This document shows positions 53,459-61,213 of a DNA stretch of 64,000 bases, in pieces. The DNA lies in NCBI GenBank assembly GCA_964567125.1, contig CAZMLC010000002.1:27546-91545 (forward strand), written 5' to 3'. Positions within the stretch are counted from its first letter, which is position 1. Each line of letters begins with the position of its first letter. The notes under the pieces were generated by a model that saw nothing but the letters and a program-made list of their open reading frames with translations, searched no databases and was not told where the DNA came from. The DNA comes from CAZMLC01 sp964567125 (GTDB lineage Bacteria; Verrucomicrobiota; Kiritimatiellia; RFP12; UBA1067). The position numbers were made by a program, and so were the translations under genes.

Positions 53459-55306
53459 TTATGAAAGTTTTACTTTGCCCACGCATGCCATCAGCACGCC
53501 CGTGGAGAGCACCGCAACCACCCCGAGGATACTTCCGAGCAGCGTCTGTCCATAGAGCAATTTACCGACGGAGAAGAGGGCGGACCAGATGGCGACGCAG
53601 CCGAGCATCATGCAGAGGATCCCGAAGGGGACGTCCCATGCGGTCGCCGGCACATCGCGTCCGATCTGGGCTTCAAAACGGCGCCAGCCCGGGCCTCCGG
53701 CGCGGATCTTGCGGCAGAAGGAGGTGAGCACCGCATCGGGTTCCGGCTTGGTCATGTAGGTCACAATGACCCAGACCAGCGTGGTGAGCAGGATGCCGAT
53801 CACGAGTTTCCACGCGCTGTAATCCATGAAGTTGAAAAGTCCAGCGTCGGCAAACTGCGCTTCAACGTTGAAGAGGGGCGCGACCCACTGGAAGCTGCAT
53901 GCAATGACGAAAGAGGCAACCATGGCGGAGATTTCTGAGTAGGCGTTGATGCGCCACCAGAACCAGCGCAAAATGTAGAGCAAGCCTGTGCCTGCGCCGA
54001 TCTGAAGCAGGATGTCGAAAGAATTCTTCGCGTTGGTCATCCAGAGCGCCACGAGTCCGGAGACGACCAGCAAGCCCAGCATGCTGAGACGTCCGACAGA
54101 CACCGCCTTTTTCGGTTCGCACTGCGGATTGATAAAGCGCACATAGAAGTCCTGCACGAAATAAGAGGAGCCCCAGTTCAAATGCGTGGCAATGGTCGAC
54201 ATATAGGCGGCAATCAGCGATGCCACGATCAATCCCAGCCAGCCTTTCGGCATTTTGGAGATCATTCCCGGATAGGCGATATCATCGCGTAGAAACTTGT
54301 CATCCACACTCGGGAAGGCTTTGGCCAATGCACCGACGCCATTCGCATGGGCCTTCATGAGACGCACATCGTTGTACTGCGGCGACTGTTTATCCAATGC
54401 GCCCGCCTCATATTGCGCAACCAGCTCGCGGTGTGTCGTAAGATATGCCTTGCCGGTTTCAATTTCAGTCGGGGAGCTGACAGGGAACATGATCAGCGAG
54501 ACCAGGGCCACAATGATCCAGGGCCAGGGCCGCACCGCATAATGGAGGAAGTTGAAGAGCAGCGTNNNNNNNNNNNNNNNNNNNNNNNNNNNNNNNNNNN
54601 NNNNNNNNNNNNNNNNNNNNNNNNNNNNNNNNNNNNNNNNNNNNNNNNNNNNNNNNNNNNNNNNNCCGCCGATCTCGGGACTGGTCACCGCGTACCAGGC
54701 TGCGAAGAATGCGCCGACCATGGCAACGGAATACTGGAAGAAGTCCGCCCAGATGGAACCGGTCAATCCTCCGAGCGTCGCATAGACCGCAACGCCGAAG
54801 GAGGCGACCACCAGTGAGACAATGGGCGAGAGCCCGAACATGACCTGTCCGATCTTGATTGCCGCGAGCGAGACCGTCGCCATGATCATGATGTTAAAGA
54901 AGATGCCGAGGTAGAGGGCGCGGAATCCGCGCAACGCCGCTGCCGGTTTTCCGCTGTAACGGATTTCATAAAAGCCGAGATCCGTGTCGAGCGCGGAACG
55001 GCGCCAGAGCTTGGCATAGACAAAGACCGTGAGCATGCCTGTCAGCAGAAAGGCCCACCAGCACCAGTTTCCCGCAACCCCTTGACGGCGTACGATATCG
55101 GTTACAAGGTTCGGTGTGTCGCAGGAAAACGTGCAGGCCACCATGGAGACGCCGAGTAACCACCACGGCATACTGCGTCCGGAAAGAAAAAAGTCGGCCG
55201 CGTTGCGGTTCGAACGCCATGCGGCAGCTGAACCGATGCCGATCACCAGTACCAAAAATGCAATGATAATTGCCCAGTCAATGGATGTTATGGATACCAT
55301 AGTCAT
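53459..55306 (-). CDS. Sodium:solute symporter family transporter, interrupted by a gap
   Basis: An SSF-type transporter of about 615 residues with ~13 membrane helices. Visible are the N-terminal IIAFLVLVIGIGSAAAW, the NAADFFLSGRSMPWWLLGVSM signature of the family, YATLGGLTGSIWADFFQYSV (helix 5, sodium-site region) and SSYFVQDFYVRFINPQ. A 100-N gap lies in the middle; the frame happens to stay open across it, but the missing length is unknown. It is first in the operon with the hexosamine-kinase-like gene and nagA, so sugar or amino-sugar uptake is inferred. Start at 55306, with AGGA upstream. Confidence 0.88.
   Translation of the reverse strand: MTMVSITSIDWAIIIAFLVLVIGIGSAAAWRSNRNAADFFLSGRSMPWWLLGVSMVACTFSCDTPNLVTDIVRRQGVAGNWCWWAFLLTGMLTVFVYAKLWRRSALDTDLGFYEIRYSGKPAAALRGFRALYLGIFFNIMIMATVSLAAIKIGQVMFGLSPIVSLVVASFGVAVYATLGGLTGSIWADFFQYSVAMVGAFFAAWYAVTSPEIGXXXXXXXXXXXXXXXXXXXXXXXXXXXXXXXXXXTLLFNFLHYAVRPWPWIIVALVSLIMFPVSSPTEIETGKAYLTTHRELVAQYEAGALDKQSPQYNDVRLMKAHANGVGALAKAFPSVDDKFLRDDIAYPGMISKMPKGWLGLIVASLIAAYMSTIATHLNWGSSYFVQDFYVRFINPQCEPKKAVSVGRLSMLGLLVVSGLVALWMTNAKNSFDILLQIGAGTGLLYILRWFWWRINAYSEISAMVASFVIACSFQWVAPLFNVEAQFADAGLFNFMDYSAWKLVIGILLTTLVWVIVTYMTKPEPDAVLTSFCRKIRAGGPGWRRFEAQIGRDVPATAWDVPFGILCMMLGCVAIWSALFSVGKLLYGQTLLGSILGVVAVLSTGVLMACVGKVKLS
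54566..54665. other. Assembly gap (100 N)
   Basis: Exactly 100 N inside the sodium symporter gene. Confidence 0.99.
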
Positions 55307-55434
55307 AGGGAAGTCCTGAAGTGAATAAATAAAAAATTATTTTTGCATAAACGGGAGGATTATCCAAGCCTTCTTTTTGGTTTATGGTTGCGTAACTGTC
55401 TTGCCGATAAGCAAAAAGAATTTAAAAATACGGA

Positions 55435-55463
55435 TTGACGCCTTTGGGTTCATCTGTTATAGT
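55435..55463 (+). promoter_or_regulatory. Promoter of the tRNA-Leu/tRNA-Glu pair
   Basis: TTGACG (55435-55440), 17-nt spacer, TATAGT (55458-55463), 15 bp before tRNA-Leu. Confidence 0.85.
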
Positions 55464-55478
55464 TACACCCACTTTTTT

Positions 55479-55563
55479 GCACCCGTGGTGGAATTGGCAG
55501 ACACGTAAGATTCAGGTTCTTATGCCGAGAGGTGTGGGGGTTCAAATCCCTCCGGGTGCACCA
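55479..55563 (+). tRNA. tRNA-Leu (anticodon CAG)
   Basis: The acceptor arm GCACCCG pairs with CGGGTGC, and CCA is encoded. The D arm has TGGCAGAC. The anticodon stem TAAGA/TCTTA encloses the loop TTCAGGT with CAG at 55513-55515. A long variable arm (GCCGAGAGGTGT region) marks a class II tRNA, and the T arm has GGTTCAAATCC. It reads CUG codons. It is transcribed with tRNA-Glu. Confidence 0.96.
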
Positions 55564-55579
55564 TTATTTTTTAGGCACT

Positions 55580-55654
55580 GCCCCCTTCGTCTATCGGCTA
55601 GGACATCAGGTTCTCATCCTGGAAAGAGGGGTTCGACTCCCCTAGGGGGTGCCA
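55580..55654 (+). tRNA. tRNA-Glu (anticodon CTC), likely integration site
   Basis: GCCCCCT pairs with AGGGGGT, discriminator G, encoded CCA. The anticodon loop TTCTCAT carries CTC at 55613-55615; the T loop has GGTTCGACTCC. Mobile-element-type genes begin right after its 3' end. The tRNA is intact, as expected when an element integrates and restores the tRNA end. This makes it the probable att site, but no second copy is visible in the window. Confidence 0.95.
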
Positions 55655-55674
55655 ATTCGAGAGAACCGCTTGCA

Positions 55675-55711
55675 GGCCAGTGATTTACAACAATCGCTGG
55701 CCTTTATTTTT
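55675..55711 (+). terminator. Rho-independent terminator after the tRNA genes
   Basis: GGCCAGTGATT pairs with AATCGCTGGCC (loop TACAAC), followed by TTTATTTTT. Confidence 0.9.
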
Positions 55712-55725
55712 GCCAAAAAACGGCA

Positions 55726-55748
55726 AAGTTACATCAGAAGTTACATCA
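55726..55748 (+). repeat. Tandem 12-bp repeat near the tRNA-Glu junction
   Basis: AAGTTACATCA occurs at 55726-55736 and again at 55738-55748. It lies ~75 bp inside the presumed mobile-element end and could be a recombinase arm-type site. This is speculative. Confidence 0.35.
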
Positions 55749-55843
55749 AGCCCTATTTGGTTTTACGCAGTGCCGCTTGAATCTGACAGCCCGGATTCGA
55801 TATTCTTTACGCCGTCATTGTGATGCCGAAAGGTAGGGGGCGC

Positions 55844-56674
55844 ATGAGCGATAATTCAAAGCGGGGCCCGTTGCTCCGGACAGAGAAAGTGAAAAGGCCA
55901 AAGTCAATAAAGGCCGTTCCACGAACCGCTGTTGCCGCAGAGGAAGATCCTCGAGGCAAGTTCCTGTTCTGCATGGGCAAGAAGGTCCGCCTGATCAAGT
56001 GCGAGCATTATGAGCTTCCCCCCTCTTTGGAGTATACGCCTGACGGTCAGCAAGCCGATTTTTTGAGGCACTCCTGCACGCTTGAGATCGAGACGGTGCC
56101 GCCGAACCGCTTTGTCCGGGCGATTGTCTATTACATCCTGAAGGCGGCGATCCAGGCGTTGCCATCCGGCAAGCTGTCGATACCGGAGTGGGCCACGCCG
56201 TTCGAGATAAAGCTGGGCGTCGTGATCGACGTCTATGGGGGCGAATGGGTGATGGAATGTTTCCGCGAAGAGATCATCGAGGCTGCGCTCGGGGATGCAG
56301 CCGTGAGTAGCCCGGCCGGATGTGCCGAGGATGCGGCTGGGGCGGATACAAAAGAGATGCCTTCGGAAACTGCGGGGCTGGAACAACCAAAGACGGCCAT
56401 CCTGCCCGGATGGAAGAGTGGAAAGCTGCTTCTGAAGAAACTGCCTAACGGGCGCGAGCCCGCCGTGTTTACTTTCGGCAAAGAGACCTACACCGTGCCA
56501 AGCGGGAAAGCTTGGGAAATCGTGTCCGGCATGATCGAGGCGGACGCGTATGAAGGGCATGGGGTGAAGCTGCTTGCCCGAGCGGGAGACGCCTTTAAGA
56601 ATGAGCATCGGCGCTTTTACTCTGACATAGTGAAGACCGCGCCCGACGGCAAGCGTTACCTGCGGACAAAATAA
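55844..56674 (+). CDS. Unknown accessory protein
   Basis: A 276-residue soluble protein that I cannot place. The start at 55844 (MSDNSKRGPLL) follows AGGGGGCGC; in-frame starts 21-24 nt upstream are possible. The N-terminus is basic (VKRPKSIKAVPRT). A central region (residues ~50-145) has mixed alpha/beta character, with HSCTLEIETVPPNRF, IVYYILKAAIQALP and IKLGVVIDVYGGEWVME. A Gly/Ala-rich acidic linker (~155-185) leads to a C-terminal module of ~85 residues (LLLKKLPNGREPAVFTFGKE to the end) that may be winged-helix-like. It stands alone as the first gene of the accessory region, followed by a terminator. Confidence 0.6.
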   Translation: MSDNSKRGPLLRTEKVKRPKSIKAVPRTAVAAEEDPRGKFLFCMGKKVRLIKCEHYELPPSLEYTPDGQQADFLRHSCTLEIETVPPNRFVRAIVYYILKAAIQALPSGKLSIPEWATPFEIKLGVVIDVYGGEWVMECFREEIIEAALGDAAVSSPAGCAEDAAGADTKEMPSETAGLEQPKTAILPGWKSGKLLLKKLPNGREPAVFTFGKETYTVPSGKAWEIVSGMIEADAYEGHGVKLLARAGDAFKNEHRRFYSDIVKTAPDGKRYLRTK

Positions 56675-56715
56675 CCGTCCCCCGCCCGTCCCCTTTTTCA
56701 GTCGGCAATATCGTC

Positions 56716-56749
56716 AAACCCCTTGCTTTTGCAGGGGGTTTTTAATTTT
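56716..56749 (+). terminator. Rho-independent terminator
   Basis: AAACCCCTTGC pairs with GCAGGGGGTTT around TTTT, followed by TTAATTTT. It ends the unknown gene's transcript 42 bp upstream. Confidence 0.85.
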
Positions 56750-56751
56750 CT

Positions 56752-56772
56752 CATCCCCCGTTATGGGGGATG
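56752..56772 (+). promoter_or_regulatory. 8-bp inverted repeat, possible operator
   Basis: CATCCCCC, 5-nt spacer, GGGGGATG: a perfect palindrome without a T run, ~90 bp upstream of the excisionase-like gene. It may be an autoregulatory operator. Confidence 0.4.
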
Positions 56773-56860
56773 GCGTACCCGTATTATATTTCTCGCCCAA
56801 ATGGCTTTTACTGCCCCCGTTTCCGCAAGGTGCGGATGAAACGGTACGAGGGGTTTCATT

Positions 56861-57136
56861 ATGGCATTGGGCAGGCAAGTACTCGAGACGGCTGCGCAGG
56901 TCGGCAATCCGACGGCGCAGGAATGGGCGCGGATTCCGCGCGTGGGGCAGACGCTGGAGGGGTTTTTCCGCTCGCAGCTCTTTGCGCTCATCAGGGACGG
57001 GAAAGTCAAATCGGCTGCGATCAAGCAGCCGGGACAGATCCGGCCCGGCATGCGGCTGGTCCATCTGCCGTCGCTGCGGGCGTACATCGCCTCTTTCGCG
57101 GATGACGCGCAGGTGTCAAAAGGGGGTGGCCAATGA
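56861..57136 (+). CDS. Excisionase/AlpA-like small DNA-binding protein
   Basis: A 91-residue protein. The middle (VGQTLEGFFRSQLFALIRDG, then KVKSAAIKQPG) and the end (RPGMRLVHLPSLRAYIASF) match the layout of small winged helix-turn-helix excisionase/AlpA-type proteins: a helix-turn-helix, a basic turn, then LV.L.SLRAYI. Such proteins sit upstream of replication or integrase genes in plasmids, phages and ICEs and direct excision or transcription. GAGGGG precedes the ATG. It overlaps the next gene by four bases (ATGA), so it is the first cistron of a three-gene translationally coupled set. Confidence 0.65.
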   Translation: MALGRQVLETAAQVGNPTAQEWARIPRVGQTLEGFFRSQLFALIRDGKVKSAAIKQPGQIRPGMRLVHLPSLRAYIASFADDAQVSKGGGQ

Positions 57137-57345
57137 AGACAGGAACAACCACCCACTACACATTGTGCCGGTTCAAGAACCGGCCGGACGCAAAGTGCCG
57201 GAAACTCGCTAGGTGCCGCGTGTGCGGGCGCGTCCTATTCTTCTCGTTCGCCGACCGACTGTGCTCTGGCTGCGCCGCAGCCGGCGGCGACAAGACGGCG
57301 ACCCGTGTCCCATCCACCGTTTCGGGAAAGGCGGTGAAGGCATGA
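57133..57345 (+). CDS. Small zinc-ribbon protein
   Basis: A 70-residue basic protein with a four-Cys zinc ribbon, CRVCGRVLFFSFADRLCSGC (residues ~28-47), and two further Cys upstream. ATG/TGA overlaps with both neighbours (57133-57136 upstream, 57342-57345 downstream) make it convincing as a real gene despite its size, since chance ORFs rarely fit such spacing. A role as a primase accessory or regulator is inferred from position only. Confidence 0.6.
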   Translation: MKTGTTTHYTLCRFKNRPDAKCRKLARCRVCGRVLFFSFADRLCSGCAAAGGDKTATRVPSTVSGKAVKA

Positions 57346-59450
57346 GCGGCCTAAGCCCAGATGTAGGTGCCGGGTTCCCCGGCGAGGATCTTCAGAGCGA
57401 ATGCCGGTTTTCGATGTTCGCATCGCTGGCTGACGCCAGGCCGAAGACGGTGACGCTGGCCGACCTGCGCATGTTGATCAGCGAAGGCAAGTGCGCGGAA
57501 CTTGTCAACCGGATCAGGGCCGAGCCGGACAAGGCGCGGCGGTCGGAGTTCAAGCGCGGGCTGCCGTGCGTAACCGTGTCGGGCGAGTTTGCCGGCGGCC
57601 ACAAGGCCGAGCACCTAGTGCGTCACTCGGGACTGCTTTGCGTGGACTTCGACGGGGCAGACAACCCGTGCCTTGCCGGCCACGCGGAGGAGTGGCGCGA
57701 CCGGTTGACCAAAGACGAGTCGGTGATGCTGGCGTTCGTCAGCGCATCCGGCAACGGCGTGGCGGCCGTGTGCCGGATCGAGCCCGAGCGTCACGCGGAG
57801 TCGTTCGACGCGGCCCGGGATCACTTCAAGGTAGTGTACGGGTTGGAGGCTGACCGGTCATGCCGCGACGTGAGCCGCCTGCGCTTCCTGTCGCACGATC
57901 CCGGCGCTGCCGGAAACCCTTCCGCCCGCGTCATCAAGGTCTGTTCCGTGCCGCCGGCTCCGAAGCCGGAGAGGCCCGGCCTCCTGTGCGCAGCCGCACC
58001 CACACTGCCGAAGGAGAGGCGCGAGGAGATCCTCTCCGCGCTGGAGCGGGTCTCGCCCGATGACCGTCAGGCGTGGCTCGATGTGGGCATGGCCATTCAC
58101 AGCGAAGCGCCGGGGCTGGAGGGTTTGAATCTGTGGCGCGTGTGGTCGGAGTTAAACGACACGGGAGCCAAGTTCAACGAACCCGATCTTGAGCGCGTCT
58201 GGCGGTCGTTCGGCCAGCGTTCGGGCATCGGCATGGGGACGCTGTTCAAGCTGGCCTACAACGCCGGTTGGACGGGCGCGCCAGCACCGAAAGCAGTCTT
58301 GCCCAAGGAGGTGGCAGCAAAGGCCAAGAAAGGGTTCACGGTCAAAACGTGGGGAGAGATCACTCGCGCGATCCTGACTGTCAAACGGTTCATACTGGGC
58401 GTGCTGTTCGCCTGCGGGCAGCTCCAGACGCTGTTCGGTCAGGGCGGGCTCGGCAAGTCGCGGGTGGCGCTCAACATCGCGCGGAACCAGGTTCTCGGCC
58501 TCCCGTTTCTGGGGCAACCGACCGGTGACGCGCCGCTGCGGCACCTGTTTATCGGCTCGGAGAACGACATCCACCGTTGGCAGACGGACATGCGGGCCAT
58601 GAGCCGCGGTCTGGACGATGCCGCGCTCGCGAAGCTGGAGGAGTATATACGTGTGACGACGCTGGAAAACGCCGAGGACTGCTACATCAACATCGGGGAC
58701 GAGCGGAATATCGAGAAGTGGCGGGAGACCCTGCGGGCGTGGCCTCCGGACGTCTTGTATGTCGACCCTTGGGGCGACGTGCTGGAGGGCGACGGGTTCG
58801 ACAGGGATGTGCGCTCGACGCTCTCCACCCTCCGCAAGCTGGCGGGTGAGGTGAATCCGGAATGCGGCATCGTCATCCTGGCCCACGCGAGAACGGGGGC
58901 GACCAATATCGCGCAGGCGACCGGTTTCGACGCGGCCAACTTCGGCAAGGACAGCAAGGCCCTGTTCTCGTGCAGCCGGGCGGTCGTCAACATGGCGCCG
59001 TACGACGCCTCCGAGAACCCCGACCTGTGCTGGGTGCCGGCCAAGAACAACAACGGCCGACGGCCGGAGCCGCTGCGGATACGGCTGTATCCCGAGACCA
59101 TGACCTATTCCGTTATCGAACCCCTGGACGTGGAGGCGTGGCAGGCGGAGGTCAAGGCGGCCGCGAAGCTGACGCCGAAAAGAGCGTCCGTCAAGTTCGA
59201 TCCGGACGCCGCGCTCGGGCTGGTGTCAACAACCCCGCTCACCAAAACCGAACTCCATGCCGCGGTCAGGGGCTGGAAGGTGACGGAACTGGACACGCGG
59301 GCGGGCATCAAAGCTCTGATCAGGACCGGCAAGTTGGTCGAGCAAAAGGCTGAAAAAGGGAACACGTGGCTGATCGGCACACCGGAAAGTTTCAAGAACA
59401 TGACGAACCCGACGATGCCGCCGTCGGATTCGTCCAATTCAACGAAATAG
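57342..59450 (+). CDS. Primase/RepA-type replication protein (VirE_N-PriCT_2-AAA ATPase)
   Basis: A 702-residue protein with the modules of mobile-element primase-helicases. Residues ~50-190 resemble the BT4734/VirE_N domain (LVRHSGLLCVDFDGADNPCL, AFVSASGNGVAAVCRIEP). Residues ~225-305 match PriCT_2 (ILSALERVSPDDRQAWLDVG, FGQRSGIGMGTLFKLAYNAG). Residues ~345-560 are a RepA/AAA_25 RecA-fold ATPase: Walker A GQGGLGKS (366-373), LFIGSENDIHRW, Walker B DVLYVDPWGD, and GIVILAHARTGATN. A C-terminal winged helix may follow (TKTELHAAVRG). It probably primes and unwinds the element's own DNA. The ATG overlaps the stop of the zinc-ribbon gene. Confidence 0.88.
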   Translation: MSGLSPDVGAGFPGEDLQSECRFSMFASLADARPKTVTLADLRMLISEGKCAELVNRIRAEPDKARRSEFKRGLPCVTVSGEFAGGHKAEHLVRHSGLLCVDFDGADNPCLAGHAEEWRDRLTKDESVMLAFVSASGNGVAAVCRIEPERHAESFDAARDHFKVVYGLEADRSCRDVSRLRFLSHDPGAAGNPSARVIKVCSVPPAPKPERPGLLCAAAPTLPKERREEILSALERVSPDDRQAWLDVGMAIHSEAPGLEGLNLWRVWSELNDTGAKFNEPDLERVWRSFGQRSGIGMGTLFKLAYNAGWTGAPAPKAVLPKEVAAKAKKGFTVKTWGEITRAILTVKRFILGVLFACGQLQTLFGQGGLGKSRVALNIARNQVLGLPFLGQPTGDAPLRHLFIGSENDIHRWQTDMRAMSRGLDDAALAKLEEYIRVTTLENAEDCYINIGDERNIEKWRETLRAWPPDVLYVDPWGDVLEGDGFDRDVRSTLSTLRKLAGEVNPECGIVILAHARTGATNIAQATGFDAANFGKDSKALFSCSRAVVNMAPYDASENPDLCWVPAKNNNGRRPEPLRIRLYPETMTYSVIEPLDVEAWQAEVKAAAKLTPKRASVKFDPDAALGLVSTTPLTKTELHAAVRGWKVTELDTRAGIKALIRTGKLVEQKAEKGNTWLIGTPESFKNMTNPTMPPSDSSNSTK

Positions 59451-59457
59451 CCGTTCA

Positions 59458-59502
59458 TCGAACTTGAGACACGCGTATATTATATGCGTGTCACAAGTTC
59501 GA
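59458..59502. promoter_or_regulatory. 45-bp palindrome after the primase gene
   Basis: TCGAACTTG (59458-59466), A, GACACGCGTATA on the left mirrors TATATGCGTGTC, A, CAAGTTCGA on the right. Only one A/A mismatch and one G/T wobble break 22 pairs around a central T. There is no T run, so it is not a simple terminator. It lies 8 bp after the primase stop and ~37 bp before the next start. A dimer-binding operator, resolution site or replication site is possible. Confidence 0.75.
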
Positions 59503-59538
59503 CGGCTGGGCACGGCAGGAATGAAAGCGAGGTTCGGA

Positions 59539-59976
59539 ATGAAGGCTGACAGTCAAGTGATGAAGGTCAATAAGAGAAGGTACACCAAGGGGCCGTGGCG
59601 GTACGGTTGCGACTGGGGCGAGCACGGCGCGGTCGCCGACTGCGGCGAGTGCTCGGAGTACGTCTACGGCGGGACGCGGTTCATGCGGCCGTTCGCAAAG
59701 GTCCCGCCGATGGAGCAGCATGCGAACGCCATGCTGATCGCACGGGCACCGGAGATGCTGGAACTGCTCCAGCGGGCCGTGGCCAAAGGAGGGCGCGTTA
59801 ATCAGCGGTGGAACGACAAGGCCGAGACCGTGATCGCGCGGGCGACCGGCACCTGTCTACCTGAGCGTCTGCAGAAGCGCGAGAAGCCTGTCGCGTTGGG
59901 GCAGTTGCTCACCCGCGCCGAGGCGAAAGCGAAAGCCGCCGCACGGAATCAGCCGCCGGGTACCACACACGGGTAA
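59539..59976 (+). CDS. Phage-type small protein of unknown function
   Basis: A 145-residue protein. KGPWRYG near the start and MEQHANAMLIARAPEMLELLQ in the middle match a pattern common in phage and ICE small proteins (an early Trp strand, then an N-A-x-L-I-A-x-A-P helix). The C-terminus is basic and Ala-rich (AEAKAKAAARNQ). The start at 59539 is preferred because GAGG lies seven bases before it; the frame stays open further upstream into the palindrome. Function unknown. It is followed by a terminator at 60237. Confidence 0.55.
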   Translation: MKADSQVMKVNKRRYTKGPWRYGCDWGEHGAVADCGECSEYVYGGTRFMRPFAKVPPMEQHANAMLIARAPEMLELLQRAVAKGGRVNQRWNDKAETVIARATGTCLPERLQKREKPVALGQLLTRAEAKAKAAARNQPPGTTHG

Positions 59977-60236
59977 AAAAGCTGGTACTTCACGGGATGC
60001 GCTTGCCCTGCAAACAGCAGGCGGATGCAGGGCATTTGGGGATTGGCCGTCAGGTGCCGTTTGATGGTCTGTCGTTGGCAGAAACGGCGTATATTCCGAA
60101 GGGCTTTTTCCCTGTTATTATCAGGCGGGATCAGGGCTTTTTGGATGTGCGGGCGGATGACTTCTGACGGGGGTAATGGCAAAGCCTGAAGTCTAAATGG
60201 GACCTGCGGCGGCTGCGCAGTCGCGGGAAAATAAAG
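59977..60236. other. Intergenic stretch without a gene
   Basis: No coding region is supported. It contains a hairpin (GCCCTGC/GCAGGGC, about 60006-60034) and two CCC/GGG-rich short hairpins with T runs near 60095-60145, which may contribute to termination after the small phage-type gene. Nothing else is recognisable. Confidence 0.6.
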
Positions 60237-60267
60237 GCCGCGCCCCCAACGGGCGCGGCGGATTTTT
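60237..60267 (+). terminator. Terminator, plus strand
   Basis: GCCGCGCCC pairs with GGGCGCGGC around CCAAC, followed by GGATTTTT. Convergent with the next terminator. Confidence 0.85.
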
Positions 60268-60273
60268 AGGCGC

Positions 60274-60303
60274 AAAAAGGGGGGCGGCCAGTCGAGGCCG
60301 CCC
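60274..60303 (-). terminator. Terminator of the minus-strand accessory operon
   Basis: On the minus strand GGGCGGCC (TCGACT loop) GGCCGCCC is followed by CCC and TTTTT. It lies 10 bp after the DUF2958 gene. Confidence 0.85.
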
Positions 60304-60312
60304 GTGCGGGAT

Positions 60313-60735
60313 TCAATCGAGGAGTTCGCCCATTCTCTTGGGCGTGAAATACAGATCCAGTTCGGCCCCGTTCTCGAGGAGTTCGGGGATTGAGATGTAG
60401 CCAGCCTCCGGCCCCATGCCGAGGTCGGCGATTCCAAAGGCCTGCACCTGGCCCGCGTGGTCGGGGTCGGCGTCTTTCTCCACGATCCACCAGTCGCAGC
60501 CGCCGGTGAAGTAGTGAAGCCGTGCGAGTGCGGCGCAGCCTTGGCCGTCGGTCTCGTAGGTCTTGGGCATGGCCTGCCACATGGCGTGTATGTGGTCGAT
60601 CAACTCAACAAAGTGGTCGCCCTCCTCGCCCATCATGGCGTCGGTGATGACCGTGTATTGCACGGGCGTGGTGAGCATTTTGAGGATGTCGAGTTCGTGG
60701 GGCTTCTCGGGCGGCGTGTAGCGTTTGCGTTTCAT
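60313..60735 (-). CDS. DUF2958 domain protein
   Basis: A 140-residue acidic protein. HYFTGGCDWWIVEKDADPDH, AFGIADLGMGPEAGYISI and LDLYFTPKRM match the DUF2958 layout (a W..E.D strand, FGL.DLG....E.GY.S and a DLYF end). This domain is common on plasmids and ICEs, often near RadC-like or antirestriction genes; its function is unknown. AAAGGAAC precedes the ATG with good spacing. It is the last gene of the minus-strand operon and ends at a terminator. Confidence 0.75.
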   Translation of the reverse strand: MKRKRYTPPEKPHELDILKMLTTPVQYTVITDAMMGEEGDHFVELIDHIHAMWQAMPKTYETDGQGCAALARLHYFTGGCDWWIVEKDADPDHAGQVQAFGIADLGMGPEAGYISIPELLENGAELDLYFTPKRMGELLD

Positions 60736-60753
60736 GGGGCGTGTTCCTTTCGT

Positions 60754-60993
60754 TTAGGCGGGTTGGGCTTCGATCTCAAGCGGCAGGTTGCGCTCGTCGG
60801 CCATGCGGCCGGCAAGGGCGGCGGCAAAGCCGAAAGACTTGCGGACTGTGTAAACCTTGCCGGTGGGCTCGTTGTCGGGATCGGCGGCGTAGACGTACCA
60901 TTGCGGGATCTCGTCGCCGCTGATGCGGTCAACGTCGGCGTCGGGGCCTTCAAAACGGATCTGGGTTGCCTTGCGCTTTTCGGTGGTGCTCAT
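60754..60993 (-). CDS. Small accessory protein A
   Basis: A 79-residue acidic protein (MSTTEKRKATQIRFEG, then DEIPQWYVYAADPDNEPTGK and a closing GFAAALAGRMADERNL helix). No family is recognised. The start at 60993 follows AAAGG in a leader that is duplicated upstream of the next small gene. Placement between two clear genes with correct ribosome-binding sites supports it. Confidence 0.55.
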   Translation of the reverse strand: MSTTEKRKATQIRFEGPDADVDRISGDEIPQWYVYAADPDNEPTGKVYTVRKSFGFAAALAGRMADERNLPLEIEAQPA

Positions 60994-61034
60994 GGTGGCC
61001 TTTCTGCCCGCGTATGATGCCCACGGGCGGGCGC
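60991..61034 (-). promoter_or_regulatory. 44-bp leader repeat, copy 1
   Basis: Ends with AGAAAGGCCACCATG, so it carries the ribosome-binding site and start codon of small protein A. It is 43/44 identical to the copy at 61211-61254. GCCCGT/ACGCGGGC pairing could form a hairpin upstream of the ribosome-binding site. Confidence 0.85.
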
Positions 61035-61039
61035 TGGGT

Positions 61040-61213
61040 TTAGTCGGCGAGTGCGTCAAGCTGGGTCAAGTGGTGCTTGGCGATTGAAATAGCCTCGCGG
61101 TATTGGGTGCGGTTGGGTTCGCGCTCGTGGGCGATTGACAGGACGGCCTCAAGCTGATGCATGAGGGCCTGCCACTTCTGATGGAATTCGGGATGTTTCG
61201 CGGGTGTGTTCAT
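61040..61213 (-). CDS. Small accessory protein B
   Basis: A 57-residue helical protein (MNTPAKHPEFHQKWQALM, then a LEAVLSIAHEREPNRTQYRE helix and AKHHLTQLDAL). No family is recognised. It starts from the second copy of the duplicated leader, 43 bp downstream of the RadC-like gene's stop, in the order expected for one transcript. Confidence 0.5.
   Translation of the reverse strand: MNTPAKHPEFHQKWQALMHQLEAVLSIAHEREPNRTQYREAISIAKHHLTQLDALAD

Noticed and set aside
56770..57105. Plus-strand frame beginning MAYPYYISRPNGFYCPRF, protein-like at first sight
   Set aside because: It overlaps the excisionase-like gene in another frame, has no ribosome-binding site (a palindrome precedes it), and its second half is clearly a shadow.
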